Assembly: GCF_028554725.1 (NCBI RefSeq)
Contig: NC_071671.1
Span: 15,995,501 to 16,059,500 of the forward strand
Source: Zeugodacus cucurbitae
Taxonomy: Eukaryota > Arthropoda > Insecta > Diptera > Tephritidae
Reading direction: 5' to 3'
Length of the DNA: 64,000 nt
Shown piece by piece: positions 47,885-59,569 of the stretch (positions are counted from its first letter, which is position 1; every line of letters begins with the position of its first letter). The notes beneath the pieces are model-generated. The model searched no databases and had not been told where the DNA came from. It saw only the letters and a program-made list of their open reading frames with translations. The translations under genes and the position numbers were made by a program.

Positions 47885-48237
47885 GAGATTTCAATAAAAT
47901 TCTTTATTCCTATGAGCACGTTTCTAGAAGTCCAGACGCTAAACACAATTTTCGACGGTTTTCAAGTATAAATCGACCGATACTGCTGCCATTTCACGTT
48001 CGATATTCATACGACGTTCATCTATCGTAACTAGCTTGTTGGCATAGACCATACACTTGACGTAGCCCCACAGGAAATAGTCTAACGGTAGTAAATTTTT
48101 ATAATTTTAACTCGTTGTTGGATCGTAAATCTTTCCCTGATGAAATGGCTTACTGAAGATGAATGTCAAAAGAGCGAGAAAAAAATGGCGTCGTTTGCAG
48201 TCTATCTTTTGTAATGTCCCTATTGAAAAGCCCTTTA
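47885..48237 (-). pseudogene. Mariner-type remnant, copy M3
   Basis: A short, internally deleted relative of M1 and M2: AATTCTTTATTCCT at one side, CAGACGCTAAACACAATTTTC, CGACGTTCATCTATCGTAACT, then CTCGTTGTTGGATCGTAAAT. It ends GTCCCTATTGAAAAGCCCTT. No open frame of note. Confidence 0.65.
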
Positions 48238-48241
48238 TTAA

Positions 48242-48980
48242 TTATACCCTGAACAGGGTATATTAAGTTTGTCACGAAGTTTGTAACACCCAGAAGGAAG
48301 CGTCGGAGGCCCTATAAAGTATATGTATATATAAAAGATCAGTATGTTGAACTGAGTCGATTTAGCCATGTCCGTCTGCCTGTCTGTATATATACGAACT
48401 AGTCCTTCAGTTTTTAAGATATCGTTTTGAAATTTTGCAGATGTTATTTTCTCTTCAAGAAGCTGCTTATTTGTCGGAATTGCCGATATCGGACCACTAT
48501 ATCATATAGCTGCCATACAACCTGAACTATCGGAATCAAGGGTTTGTATGGAAAACTTCCGCATTTTACTACATATCTTCACGAAATTTGGTGTGAGTTA
48601 TTGTTCATAGAAATAATTTAATCTCCGAAAAAGTTGTTCAGATCGGTTCACTATAGCATATAGCTGCCATACAAGCTGAACGATCGGAATCAAGGGCTTG
48701 TATGGAAAATTTTCGTATTTGACGTGATATCTTCACGAAATTTGACATGGATTACTGCTTAAGGTAATAATATAATCTACGAAGAAATTGTTCAGATCGG
48801 TTAACTATACAACTTTAATGTATCTAGCAAACAACCCGGCTAAAAGGAATTAGTAAAATGTTTTCTTTTTTTTTATTTACTCTTTCTTACGTCTTTAGAT
48901 TTGCTTAAACACATAGTTACTAAAAGAAATGCACCTGTGAAGGGTATATTACCTTCGGTACAGCCGAAGTTAATGTTTTT
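48242..48980 (+). mobile_element. Second HINE/INE-1-like repeat family
   Basis: The 5' end TATACCCTGAACAGGGTATA is a hairpin. Then come GTTTGTAACACCCAGAAGGA, a TATAAAGTATAT stretch, GATCAG and GTCTGCCTGTCTG. The 3' side has GAAGGGTATATTA, the inverse of the ATACCC start, followed by the hairpin CTTCGG-TACAG-CCGAAG. Gene order and words such as AACA..CAGAAGGAAGCG resemble Drosophila INE-1/DINE-1. No coding frame. The 3' terminus is approximate. Confidence 0.65.
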
Positions 48981-49034
48981 TCTTGTATTAATCATCATAT
49001 TAATAGCATAAATAAGTCAATGCCTTCACTCTTC

Positions 49035-49240
49035 CGAATACTAAGTATATATTGAGTCGTTCACTAAGTAATTAAATTTTTTATTGCAATTTAAACAATT
49101 TAAATTTGTAAAACATTTTATGCAATTACATGTTCTCTACTTTGATCGAATACATTTTGCCATTTTCGACGATTTGCATCGAACAACGACTTTACTTTAT
49201 CCACAGCAGCTTGAAGAGGCCTTCCAATAAATGGTGCATC
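49035..49240 (-). pseudogene. Possible transposase C-terminal fragment
   Basis: The minus strand of about 49,130-49,235 reads openly as IGRPLQAAVDKVKSLFDANR followed by a KWQNVFDQ stretch and a stop. The flank TATTGAGTCGTTCACTAAG could be a transposon terminus. The peptide has a mariner/Tc1-like tail character, but I cannot name the family. Confidence 0.3.
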
Positions 49241-50548
49241 CTCAATAAAAAAAATACCTATAAAACATACTGCATCAGCTGTTCAAATATATATATATAG
49301 CGGTTAAGTGCGAAGTTGGTTGCGAAAAAATTAAATACGAAATTGTTTACGGCTAAAATAGCTCTCTCAGGTAGTCATGAATGATTAGTATAATTAAATT
49401 ACAAATCTGGAAGACTTTTTAATTATTCATCTTTTGGTTGCAAAAGCCAAATATATTGTGTATCTTCATACAATTGAAATTTGTCAATATCTAACAATTG
49501 TTCGAAAGTTTCAAGCGAATAATAAATTTTCTGAAATGAAAAACACATTATGCCTTAGGAAAAAAGTTTTGATAATTTATTATTTTAATTTTATAAAATT
49601 TAGCAGAAACGATTATTAATGTTGCAAAATAATTATATATTTCTATTTGTTTATAAATAAGTTAATCAATTATTTATTTGATGCCTAAAAAAGCTTTTGA
49701 GTACGTACAATAGAAGCGAATTTATAAGTTTTGAGAATTTCTTTCTTTGACCACCATAGTAGCCAAGAACTGATAAATTAATCATAAAATATTTAAACAG
49801 ATTTTTTTTAACTTTAACCGCAAATGCTTCCCCTACATAGAAACACACAACCTAGATTACATTTTTAAATATATCGTAAAGGATATAATCATTTTCTTAC
49901 ACTTTGAAAAAAGGGAAGTTCTAGTGTCACATGATATTTCACTCTATCCAGATTTTTCATAAACAATAAAAACAAAAATAAACAAACACATCTAATTTGA
50001 CATTCTGTGACATTTCACATTGACAAATTGCTGTCTGTGTCACTGAAACCTAACTTTGATGGTTTTATTAGTATTTTTCTCTGATGATTATACATCGGAA
50101 TTAAAATTGCAATTAAAGTTTTCGAATGCCAATTTGTCGAATCATACGATTTCGCTAAATAATTTTCTCTGCTACGCTCTCAGAGTTGACGGTCGGCTGT
50201 CCATCAACACTACACTGTAAACTCTAACAGAGCTTAGTGCCAGTAAATTTACATTAACCCATTGCTCTCATAAAATATTATATGTATGTACAAGTTTACT
50301 TGAATATTAATGTTATGCAGCTTTGTATGTGTAGTGTAGTAGCGCATCGTAACCGGCTTCGCTGCATACAAATGTATATAAGTATGTAGCTAGTATTTCT
50401 GCCGGTCGCGGTCTTGACTTGTTAACAGTATCGCTTATCGCCTCCCAGAAATGTTTAGTCACTTCTTAGCGCGTTGTTTACGCGACTTTAAATATCGCTT
50501 ATGTATATAGAATGAAGAGCGCGAAAAATCATACATACATACATATGT
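49241..50548. other. Intergenic, no supported gene
   Basis: AT-rich until about 50,150. 50,170-50,480 is GC-richer and non-repetitive (GCTCTCAGAGTTGACGGTCG, GGTCGCGGTCTTGACTTG). It could be a promoter or leader, but nothing specific can be claimed. Confidence 0.35.
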
Positions 50549-50858
50549 ATGTATAATAAATGTAATAACGAACCGGCTGATTTTCGTAAGATCGAGATGT
50601 TTGGAGCCATTGTACGCATGGTGGTTGCTGCCGACGTCGCTGTTTTGGGCAGTGACTTTGACTTTGCTGATAGAATGTGGATACGTATGTTTGTATATAT
50701 GAGTACACTTATGTACAATTACAGATGTATTAAAATGTACATGAATCTGTGCATAAAAATCATTTCGTTAAACGTTTGCAATTTTTTCATGCTCCTCTCT
50801 CTGGAGCTTTTTTTATTTGACAGCTATACATCAATGCGTACCGCTAAGAAATTGATGG
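50549..50858 (+). other. Candidate exon ending at a splice donor, unrecognised
   Basis: An open frame (105 codons from 50,549) runs to ATGG|GTGAGTG, a good donor at 50,859. The peptide has a hydrophobic, low-complexity C-terminal half and no recognisable domain. The GC content is slightly above its surroundings. It may be a leader exon rather than coding. Confidence 0.2.
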
Positions 50859-51180
50859 GTGAGTGACCTATATATTTGAGTATATGATTTGTGAAGTATT
50901 TTGTACTGCAAACGGTTTTGTAGAATTCAAAAATATATATTTTTTTAAATAAGATTGAAGTCATAAACATTTATTAGAAGAGCAATTATATCACTAATTG
51001 TCGTGTTGAATGTTGTCATATAATATTAGAAAACTTGTTTCTTCAATTTTGAACGTGAAATTAGAGTTCCGCGAAGTTAGCTGCACTTGGACTGTAAATA
51101 GTATTTTTTTTTTCATATAACAAGTTTTTTCAACATACAGCTGCAATAAACCTCTGAACCATCTAATGAACGTTTCTAAA

Positions 51181-51813
51181 TAATATGTATATCTTCTTCT
51201 TGACTGGCGTAGACACCGCTTATTCGGTTATAGCCGAGTCCACAACAGCGCGCCACGCATCTCTCCTTTTGACAGTTTGGCGCCAATTAGTTATACCAAG
51301 CGAAGACAGGTCCCTCTCCACCTGGTCCTTCCATCGGAGTGTAGGTCTCCCTCTTCCTCGGCTTCCACCAGCGGGTACGGCATCGAAAACTTTTAGAGCT
51401 GGGGCACTTTTATCCATTCGAACATCATGACCTAGCCAGCGTAGCCGCTGTCTTTTTATTCGCTGGACTATGTCTATGTCGTCGAGTAACACATACAGCT
51501 CATCATTCCATCTTCTGCGGTATTCGCCGTGGCCAATGTTTAAGGGACCATAAATCTTCCGCAAAACCTTTCTCTCGAAAACTTCTAGTAACGTCTCATC
51601 GGATGTTGACACCGTCCTCGCTTCTGCACTATAAAGTAGGACGGGAATGATGAGGGACTTGTAGAGTTTGGTTTTTGTTCGTCGAGAGAGGACTTTACTT
51701 TTCATTACTGACATTATTATCGGTGTTGCTGCTGCCTGGGTATACGAAATTATCTCCAACTTCAAAGTTATGGCTGTCAACGTGTGGTTTTTTGAAATAC
51801 CAATTAAATGCAA
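51181..51813 (-). mobile_element. RTE-like LINE 3' end, reverse-transcriptase C-terminal region
   Basis: A minus-strand frame of about 160-197 codons contains LYKSLIIPVLLY, ERKVLRKIYGP, YRRRWNDELY, RLRWLGHDVRM, RGRGRPTLRW and DQVERDL. This is the usual C-terminal part of RTE/BovB-type reverse transcriptases. The presumed 3' end has an AAGAAGAAG-type tail (complement near 51,190). It is about 85 percent like the copy at the right window edge, judged by eye. The upstream endonuclease and palm are absent. Confidence 0.75.
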
Positions 51814-52329
51814 CCAATAAGACTAATCAGTTATCAGATGGCCATCGTTGATTGTATTTTTGAGACTTTTTGACACTAGATTATTGCTCGGCGGTGTTAA
51901 AAGCACCAAATTTGATATTTTTTAGAGAGCCATTCGAAAGAAAGTTTTACTTTATCAGTTTTTTAAAGTCTTTCGTGGTTTCAGATTTTTATTGAAACTT
52001 TGTCATATGAATATTTAATTATAATATGTAATGCATATTATTCAACTTAGTTTCAAAATTTCCCTGCTCGGTAAGCTGAGAGAAATTTATATACTTCATG
52101 CTGTTAACTTTTACAATTATCTGTTATTATTCACAAGCTTTCGCTCTGAACGAAACAAACAAAACTTTTATACTCACTATGTATTCTCAATCTGCCGTAT
52201 TTTATGTATTTTTTTTTTTTTGTACGCAAGTCCATGTGAGTCGATTTTTAGTTTCGGCTATTAAAATTCCTTTGCTGTTGCTGCTATAGCTAGCAGTGCT
52301 CTTAGCCTCAGCGTCGCTGCGCAGCTTTG
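51814..52329. other. Intergenic, nothing recognised
   Basis: AT-rich. No supportable feature. Confidence 0.35.
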
Positions 52330-53106
52330 CCACTGTGGGCATTTCATGTTCAGCTTTTTCAAGTCATTCTAGCAGTCAGATGTGTTACTTTGGTGTGAAC
52401 GGACGTATTTGTTCCTTGTGCTGGTGCGTGGTAATTTTTTTTAAATTGAACTTTCGTGCAAAAAGTATATATATGTATTACATGCAGATATAGAAAAAGT
52501 GTGAAGTAGAAAAGTTTATTAGCTGAGCTGCGGCTCCTAACTATATTCTAACTATTTTGCATGTGAATATTAAGGAGACGAACTTTCGCCACTTGTACGC
52601 ACAAAAAATTATTGAGAAATTTGGCGAAAAACGATTGCAAATATTCAACACAAAACGCTGTGATTTTACATAATTATTAATTCTAAAAAAAAAAACAACA
52701 GATTACACAGTCACTATTGAAAGTAGTGAACATGTGTAATTGATTTGTACAAAATTTTTGTCTTTAATTTTAATTTTTTTTTTTTAATTTATATTTTTCC
52801 TTTTCAAAAGAGACAATAAATTGGGCTGTAATAACAACAACCACACAAGGTAACTGCAGTGCAGTGAAGTTTAAATAGTGGTAGTTACATACGCATATAC
52901 TTGCATACGTATAAACGTTTATATATTATTTGAATGCGTAACACATGCAAATTTGACGAAGAGGATAATTAGTGAAGAATAAAGTTCTACATATAAAATT
53001 CGAATATATATATTACTTGAATATACATACACAACGAAGGATACACAAAAAGGCAAAAACAGTAGCGAAGGGAAACACATATCTGTGCCGAAAATAAGCG
53101 GAAAAG
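52330..53106 (+). other. Candidate untranslated first exon with splice donor
   Basis: A GC-richer, non-repetitive start (CTTAGCCTCAGCGTCGCTGC; CAGTCAG initiator-like word near 52,374) passes into A-rich leader-like sequence. It ends AAAAG|GTAAGTG, with GT at 53,107-53,108. A long intron with very A-rich sequence would follow. The rest of such a gene would lie beyond the window. Inference only. Confidence 0.25.
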
Positions 53107-53289
53107 GTAAGTGAAAAATCAAAACAGCTGAGTTCAAGTTTTTTTTTGAGGGGTTAACAGCAACTTTAGTGAGACTTAACATACTTATGTAGTCTTAGCA
53201 TAATTGTGGTAAAGGACATAACATATGGTACTTTAAAGTACATAATATTTATGATGTTAAAGACTTTTCAATGTCAAATGAAATAGTAT

Positions 53290-54310
53290 TTTAGATGGAA
53301 TAATAAAATTAAATATTTAAAAAATAATATATAAAAATAATATTAAAATAAATTAAAAAAATTAAAATATATTACATAAAAAAATAAAGAATTAATAATA
53401 ATTTATAAATATTATTTAATAAGAAAATTATTAATCTAAAAAATAATAATGAGTTAAAATTAAAAAAAAAAATATTAAAAATAAATAAATAAAAATTACT
53501 ATTTATTTATAAATAAATTTTATAAAAAAAAATTATCAAATTCAAAAATAATAATACGTTAAAATTAAATAAAAATATAAAATATAAATAAATGAAAATT
53601 AATAATAATTTTTAAATAAATTTCAGTACAAAAAAATATTAAATTAAAAAATAACAATGAATTAATAATAATTTATAAATAAAATTAAATAAAAAACTTA
53701 TTAAATTAAAAAATTATAATAAGATAAATAAATTAACTAAAAAAAAATAAATAAAAAATTTAAAAAAATTATAAAAGAGTCAAATTAACAAATTAAAATA
53801 ACTTAAATAAATTAAAAGAATAGTATAATAATTTATAAAAAAATTGATAAAAACAAATGATTTGATTAAAAAAATCAACAAATTAAAATAAAAATAAGTG
53901 AAGTAAATTAAATAAACAATTTCAGTGAAAAATAATATTTAATTAAATCAAGCAAAAATAATGAAAAGTGTATAAAAGTGAATAATTTATTAAAAAATAA
54001 TAACAAGTTAAATAAATAAAAAAATGTCAATAAAATAAAAAGCACATTAAATTACAAATAAATTATACGAAAAATAAAAAAAAATTTATAAAAAAATTAA
54101 TAAAATAAAAATAAGTTAAATAAATTAAATAAAAAATTTCAGTGAATAAATACATTTAATTAAATCAAGTAAAAGTAATGACAATAAATAAAAAAAAATA
54201 TAATAACAAAATTATTTTAATAAGCTACTGTAAAAAGAGTAACTATGAAATAAATTAAATAAATTACAAAATAAATAAAGTTATTAAACAATAAAAGTTT
54301 GCAATAAAAG
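53290..54310. repeat. 1 kb A-rich low-complexity tract
   Basis: Almost entirely A and T, with A strongly preferred on the plus strand, built from variations of AAATAAATAAA and AATTTATAAAT. GC is only a few percent by eye. Phrases such as AATTTCAGTG recur at about 53,930 and 54,130, so it is partly a degenerate tandem structure and not pure random A/T. Confidence 0.8.
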
Positions 54311-55364
54311 ATGCATTAAAAAATTGCACAATTTTTATTCTGGGAACTACATGTATCCCGCACTTTATTGTTAAGCAAATTATGATTTATTACACACAAT
54401 GAAATATTGCATTTTCATTTAAGTATTTTATTGAATAACATGCATAATGCATGGCTAGAGAGCGAGCGAGAGTGCAGTGATAGTGTAAAAGAGGTGCATT
54501 GAATGTGTTACACAAATTAATTGCAATTTCTTTGCTCTTTGCTTATACGAGTATTGTGCCAAAGTGTTAATATGCATATAGAAACACATATTTCTACACA
54601 TATGCACATATACTCTACTGTCTGTTCAATTGCATAATTATGTATTTTATTTTATTTTTTTATTTCGCAATTTCTGAACAATGCCTACTCATAGGCTTAC
54701 GTATGGAATAAGTAGTTCTCGGGATTTTATATATTGTAATTTCATCATGACCCTTAAGTGCTATTGTTCTTTGTAGCATTTTGCATTACTTAGTCTTTTT
54801 GCATAGGTGCTTGTCGTGCGCCCTGCTCCTTTCAGCAATACTGATTGTAATCGTAGGCGGTTAGTTAAGTTAATTTATATTATTTTAAGGAATTTATAAA
54901 TAGCAAATATTAAAATAGAAATATTATGTAGGTCGCAATCGCTTTCGTGGTTCTGTGTATATTTCTGATATAAAAAAATTACAAATTTTAATATTCGGCC
55001 AGGTGTCCGCCAGCACCTTTATGAAGCATAATGAAATAAAAAATTGTACCGATAGTTCGTTCGCTTTGGTGAAGTGTCAAATATGAAGAAAAAAAACGCA
55101 TCGCTATATAAATCTTTAAAAATATTTATAAAATAAGAGTTAGTTGAAAAACTAGAATGCTTGTCACAAAATATACTACTATTGTACTTACGAACCTGTG
55201 CTGTATTTCTTTCAATCGTTCTAAAACAAAAAATTATTGGTGTCGGTGTACCCAATTGCAAAGTAAAGTACATAAAAATTTGGAGAAATGAGAACGTGAG
55301 AATTTAAGACGCATTAATTGTTGCAAACAAAAAGCATCTACTTTATTTTTGGCGCAATGTCTAC
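54311..55364. other. Intergenic or intronic, nothing recognised
   Basis: AT-rich between the A-rich and T-rich tracts. No supportable gene. Confidence 0.35.
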
Positions 55365-55640
55365 AATTTTTTTTAATATGGCATTTTTTTATTTATTTAA
55401 TTTTTAATTTTTTTTATGTTGTTTTTTCTCATTTTTTATGATATTTTTTTATAATTTTATTTTTATTTTTATATTTCTTTTTATTTCATATTGAATTTTT
55501 CTGTAATCATTTTTATTTATTTTATTTTTATTTTTATTTTTTTAGGTTTTTTCATATTTTTTATGGTATTTTTTAATTCTTTTTATTTTTTATTTTTATA
55601 TTTTTTTCTCTTATTTATCTTATTTCTTATTGTTTACTTT
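55365..55640. repeat. T-rich low-complexity tract
   Basis: Runs of TTTTTATTTTT and TTTATTTTTATTTT, i.e. T-rich on the plus strand, complementary in bias to the A-rich tract 1 kb upstream. Confidence 0.7.
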
Positions 55641-56755
55641 CGCAAATACGAAAATTTATTGCCATTTCTTCTTAAAAATTTACACATGTAGATAAATAGA
55701 TTTGAATATTCGCAAGCACTCTATAATATTTATATTTCTACAAACATCTACATGTAAATATACACCATTTCTGTATATTTTATTTGTGTCTGACGTCGCT
55801 GAGTTCAATAAAACGACTTTATAAAAATAGAAAATAAAGAAAAGTGAGAACAAAGGAAAGCTGCAAATTTATTTAAAAAAAAATCAAATTGAATGCATGT
55901 AAATTTATTAAATTCTGGATAAATATTTTTAAAATGGAGAATATTTTATTTATTATTAATTTTCTCTTCAATAAATAAGATATTAAGAATTAAATTTCTT
56001 CATAAAAAATAATTATATTAAAAATATTTTTTCTTTAATAGTTGATGTTTAAATAAAATATAATATTTTGTAAAAATTTGTATATACATTTGTTATAAAT
56101 TAGGATATAATAGCATTTACACAATATTGGCAATTTTTTTTATTTAGAAAAAATCTGTTTTTTTTTAGTCTGTCTAGACTCTTACATACATACATATTTA
56201 CTTCACACTTTCCTATATTAAATTGCGTTAAATAGTATAGTTTTCTAGTAAAAATATTTCGCTTAAGCAGCATATTTACGACTTTGCCAAATTTTTTCTT
56301 AATAAATACTTTATGATTTCCATAGCTTAGTTTTATCTACACACTCATTTTATCAGTTGAAAGTGCGTTGAAATGAGTATACTTTCATAGAAAAGCATAA
56401 TAAAGCATCAAATCTGCTGCGTATGAGTAGTTGTATTTAACTGAAAACATAAATATTGACTTAATAAAATATCTTCACATACATACATATGTACATATAA
56501 ATATATAATTACTGCGCGCTAGCACAATTTTTATTGATCACGTGAAATAGGCGTGCGAAATAGGGTTAAATAGAGTGCTCACACTTGCAAACAACAACAA
56601 TAAGATAAGTATATATGCAAATGCTGTTCCTGAGCATACAAATATGTATACAAATACAATTAAATATATAATTTTTTAACTAAGTCCACACACGTGTTTC
56701 CGCGTCTATTAATATACACAATGCGAAAAGTATGCAACACAAAAAGTGCACTTAC
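55641..56755. other. Intergenic or intronic, nothing recognised
   Basis: AT-rich with CATACATACATA runs. No supportable feature. Confidence 0.35.
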
Positions 56756-56990
56756 CTGCCAATCAGCTGTTAGCGAAAGTTCACTATTTCATTGCTAATT
56801 TTCATTTATTCGTATGCCATTTCGCTTTTTGATTGTACATTTTGCGAAAAATCAATTAGTTGCCGCCGCCCTTCACATTTGTCTAATGGTTGACCTCCAA
56901 AGCTCAAGCGCACAAATAAGCTTGTCATGCGAAAAATCAAACTAGTACACCGTGAAAAATGCGTGTACGCCATTAAAGTGACGTTCATAC
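56756..56990 (-). other. Candidate leader exon on the minus strand
   Basis: Non-repetitive sequence of higher GC ends on the minus strand at GATTGGCAG|GTAAGTGCAC, a strong donor. A short frame inside ends at a stop well before the donor, so it would be untranslated. The transcription start is not identifiable. Low confidence. Confidence 0.2.
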
Positions 56991-57540
56991 TACACATACA
57001 TACATACAATACATATGTGCATATGTGCATGTATGTCTATTGTACACGCACAAGTGACGTATGTAGATTTAATATTATGACTCTAGTGCTGACGCGTTTG
57101 TACGGTATATCTCTATATATACATTTAATCTTCGCTTTTTATGACCATAGTATCAGTTTATTATGTCGTGTGCACTTTCCTGTTGCCGAATTGGAATAGT
57201 TGTTGACCGCTATATGACACTGATCTCAAGCGTTGCTTTTGTTGTATTGAAATGAAAATGTGTGTAGAAATGTATTTGTAAGCTAAAAACCATATGTGCG
57301 TTCGAGTATTAGAACCATTTATTGTCTGCGTGTGGAAGACCTTCAATAGCAATGTATACAACAGTATTCCTGATTCCGGTGGGGTATTCACAGTTTTGTG
57401 TGTAGGTTTTAGGTTTCAGATTAGAGCAGTTATTAATAGAGATGGGCATCGGATAAAAGATTTTGTTAAAATTTTGTTTGTTATAAAGCCGGTGGGAAAA
57501 TACATATATATTTTTCTATAAAACATATATCTATCTTAAC

Positions 57541-58080
57541 AGAGATAAGTATCTATGCGAATGGATCCAAACTGGATAAACGAGTGAGAGGAGTTGTCTT
57601 TTCAGTAAAGCTAGAAACGGACTTTGTCTTAAAGTCTGCTTTGTCTTTTAAGCGGAGGTTACTGCAATTATAGAAGTCCTTCTTGTTTTGACAAAGAAGG
57701 TGCTTACAAGGAGAAATAAATGAAATCACCAAAGTCTCAAAAGGTATCTTCGAAGTTGGTGAAAGAATACCTTGAGATTTTAGTAGAAATATGTCGATTA
57801 TTGAAATTCCAAAGGAATGATGTAATAACTTTAGTAGAAGTTCTAACGGGACACTGTCTGATTTGTAGACATGTCAGCAGATTGGGAATACCAAATAATG
57901 ATCTGCCAGAAAGTGAATGAATAAGAGACTGTAGAACTTATTCTATGCGGATGCAAGGCTTTGTACAGAAGTTGCACTTTGAACTAAAAACTTTTTGAAA
58001 TAATTAATTTCATGATCATTGAATAGTTCAGAGAGGACATGGCAGTGCGAGGGGATTTAAGACCAGATGGTAAAACAATG
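57541..58080 (+). pseudogene. RNase H domain fragment of an I/R1-type LINE
   Basis: Plus-strand frames give YANGSKLDKRVRGVVFS, the first RNase H motif (normally YTDGSK), and later LTGHCLICRHVSRLGIPNND, the conserved C-terminal RNase H/zinc-knuckle region. Stops and frameshifts lie between. The catalytic aspartate of DGS reads Asn. Dead copy, ends undefined. Confidence 0.6.
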
Positions 58081-59569
58081 AGCCTTCTAACGCCTACGTG
58101 ATCCACAATACACTATACAATACTATAAATTCGGGAACAATACTTTTCTAATTCAGATAAGCCTTTAGTATTCCAAAAGGTCACAAAAAGGTCAGAAAAT
58201 TATCTTCAGACACGTCATAATCAATATATTCTCGAGATGGGATGAAAGATAGCCTCGCTGCAAGAACATGGCTTTCGGAAATACTGAAAATAATTTGAGC
58301 TTATTTTATTAAATTTTGTTCCAAAAGTTCGATGCATCTTATTTTTCGAAAGCTGATTATGAAAACAAGTGATAAGTTATCAATTTCTAATCAAAAGAGA
58401 TTTAGATCCTATTTAATGTTACCTACTTTTACGTCAAATAACTCAGCGTCTCATTTTCTCAGAACATAAGTCTATGGAAAATTGGTCGAAACGAGGATTT
58501 AAATATGTTTACACTAAAAAGTGATTAAGTTTCTTTTCGGAACGACTAACGGGTCAGTTGGTTCGTTGGTTGGTTTGTTGAAATGGAAGACAAAGTGAGA
58601 CTGAATTATTATTAGGCTCCCCAGAGGTACCCTAAAGAACTAGGGTGATTTGACGAGCTTCTAAGTTTTTTTTCCATCCCAGCTGTCCAATTTCTCTTAG
58701 GTTAGTGTATTGGGAGCCGTGGAGAGTATCCCTTTAACCGACTGAAAGCTGGGCATTCTGCCGATTCTACTATACCAAGGGACCCGTGATGACTTCTGTG
58801 ATATTGCTTAGTTCTCAGTTAGTCGTTTAAAATTATTTTTCATATCATAAATTTGTTGGCCCGATGATAAGATTTCTTGGAAAATACTGGTAGAAACTGT
58901 TTTGCGCATGGTATGGAGTTTTTGCGTTATGCCTGTTTATGTGGAAAATATAGTTTATGATAAAAACGACTCCAAAGCATGGATAATTGGTATAGTAAAA
59001 TAGAATAAGATAACAATATTTTATACGGCTTTAATTCGATATCCACATATTCATATATTATATTCAACTGTATAACTTTTTATCGCATGTAATTTTTTGA
59101 CATGTGAAGAGAGTTGAGAATGTATGTATACCTAAGCGTGAAGTGGTGAATCGAAAGCGTTAACTTTGTACATAGAGCTGAAACCGTGAAATCGTAAATA
59201 TTTTAAATGTTCGTATTTCTAAAGAAATTTTTATCTATCAACAATAATAACTCTTTAATAATTTACTTGTAATTTTGTAATCTGAAGTGGTTCATAAGAG
59301 AATTATTCACACTGACTTTTGCGGTTAATGACACAAAGTAACTATTTAAATGTTTATTTACATACACCGGCTTTTGAAATTCAAACTTCATCCATATTCG
59401 CACTTGCCAAATTATTTTTTATAGCATATACATCCTACATACAGATCACAAAGTGTATATAAACCAAGCTTGAATCGGCGTTTCAAAATGCCTCTTGCGG
59501 ACATGTATATAAACTGTTATGTACCGACACTTATTTCTATGTACACGCGCAAATCCAAATCATCTAAAT
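58081..59569. other. Probable decayed transposon sequence, then AT-rich spacer
   Basis: 58,540-58,800 is GC-richer (GGTTCGTTGGTTGG, GAGCCGTGGAGAGTATCCCT) and has the look of LINE-derived sequence, but I cannot place it. The rest is AT-rich without features. Confidence 0.3.
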
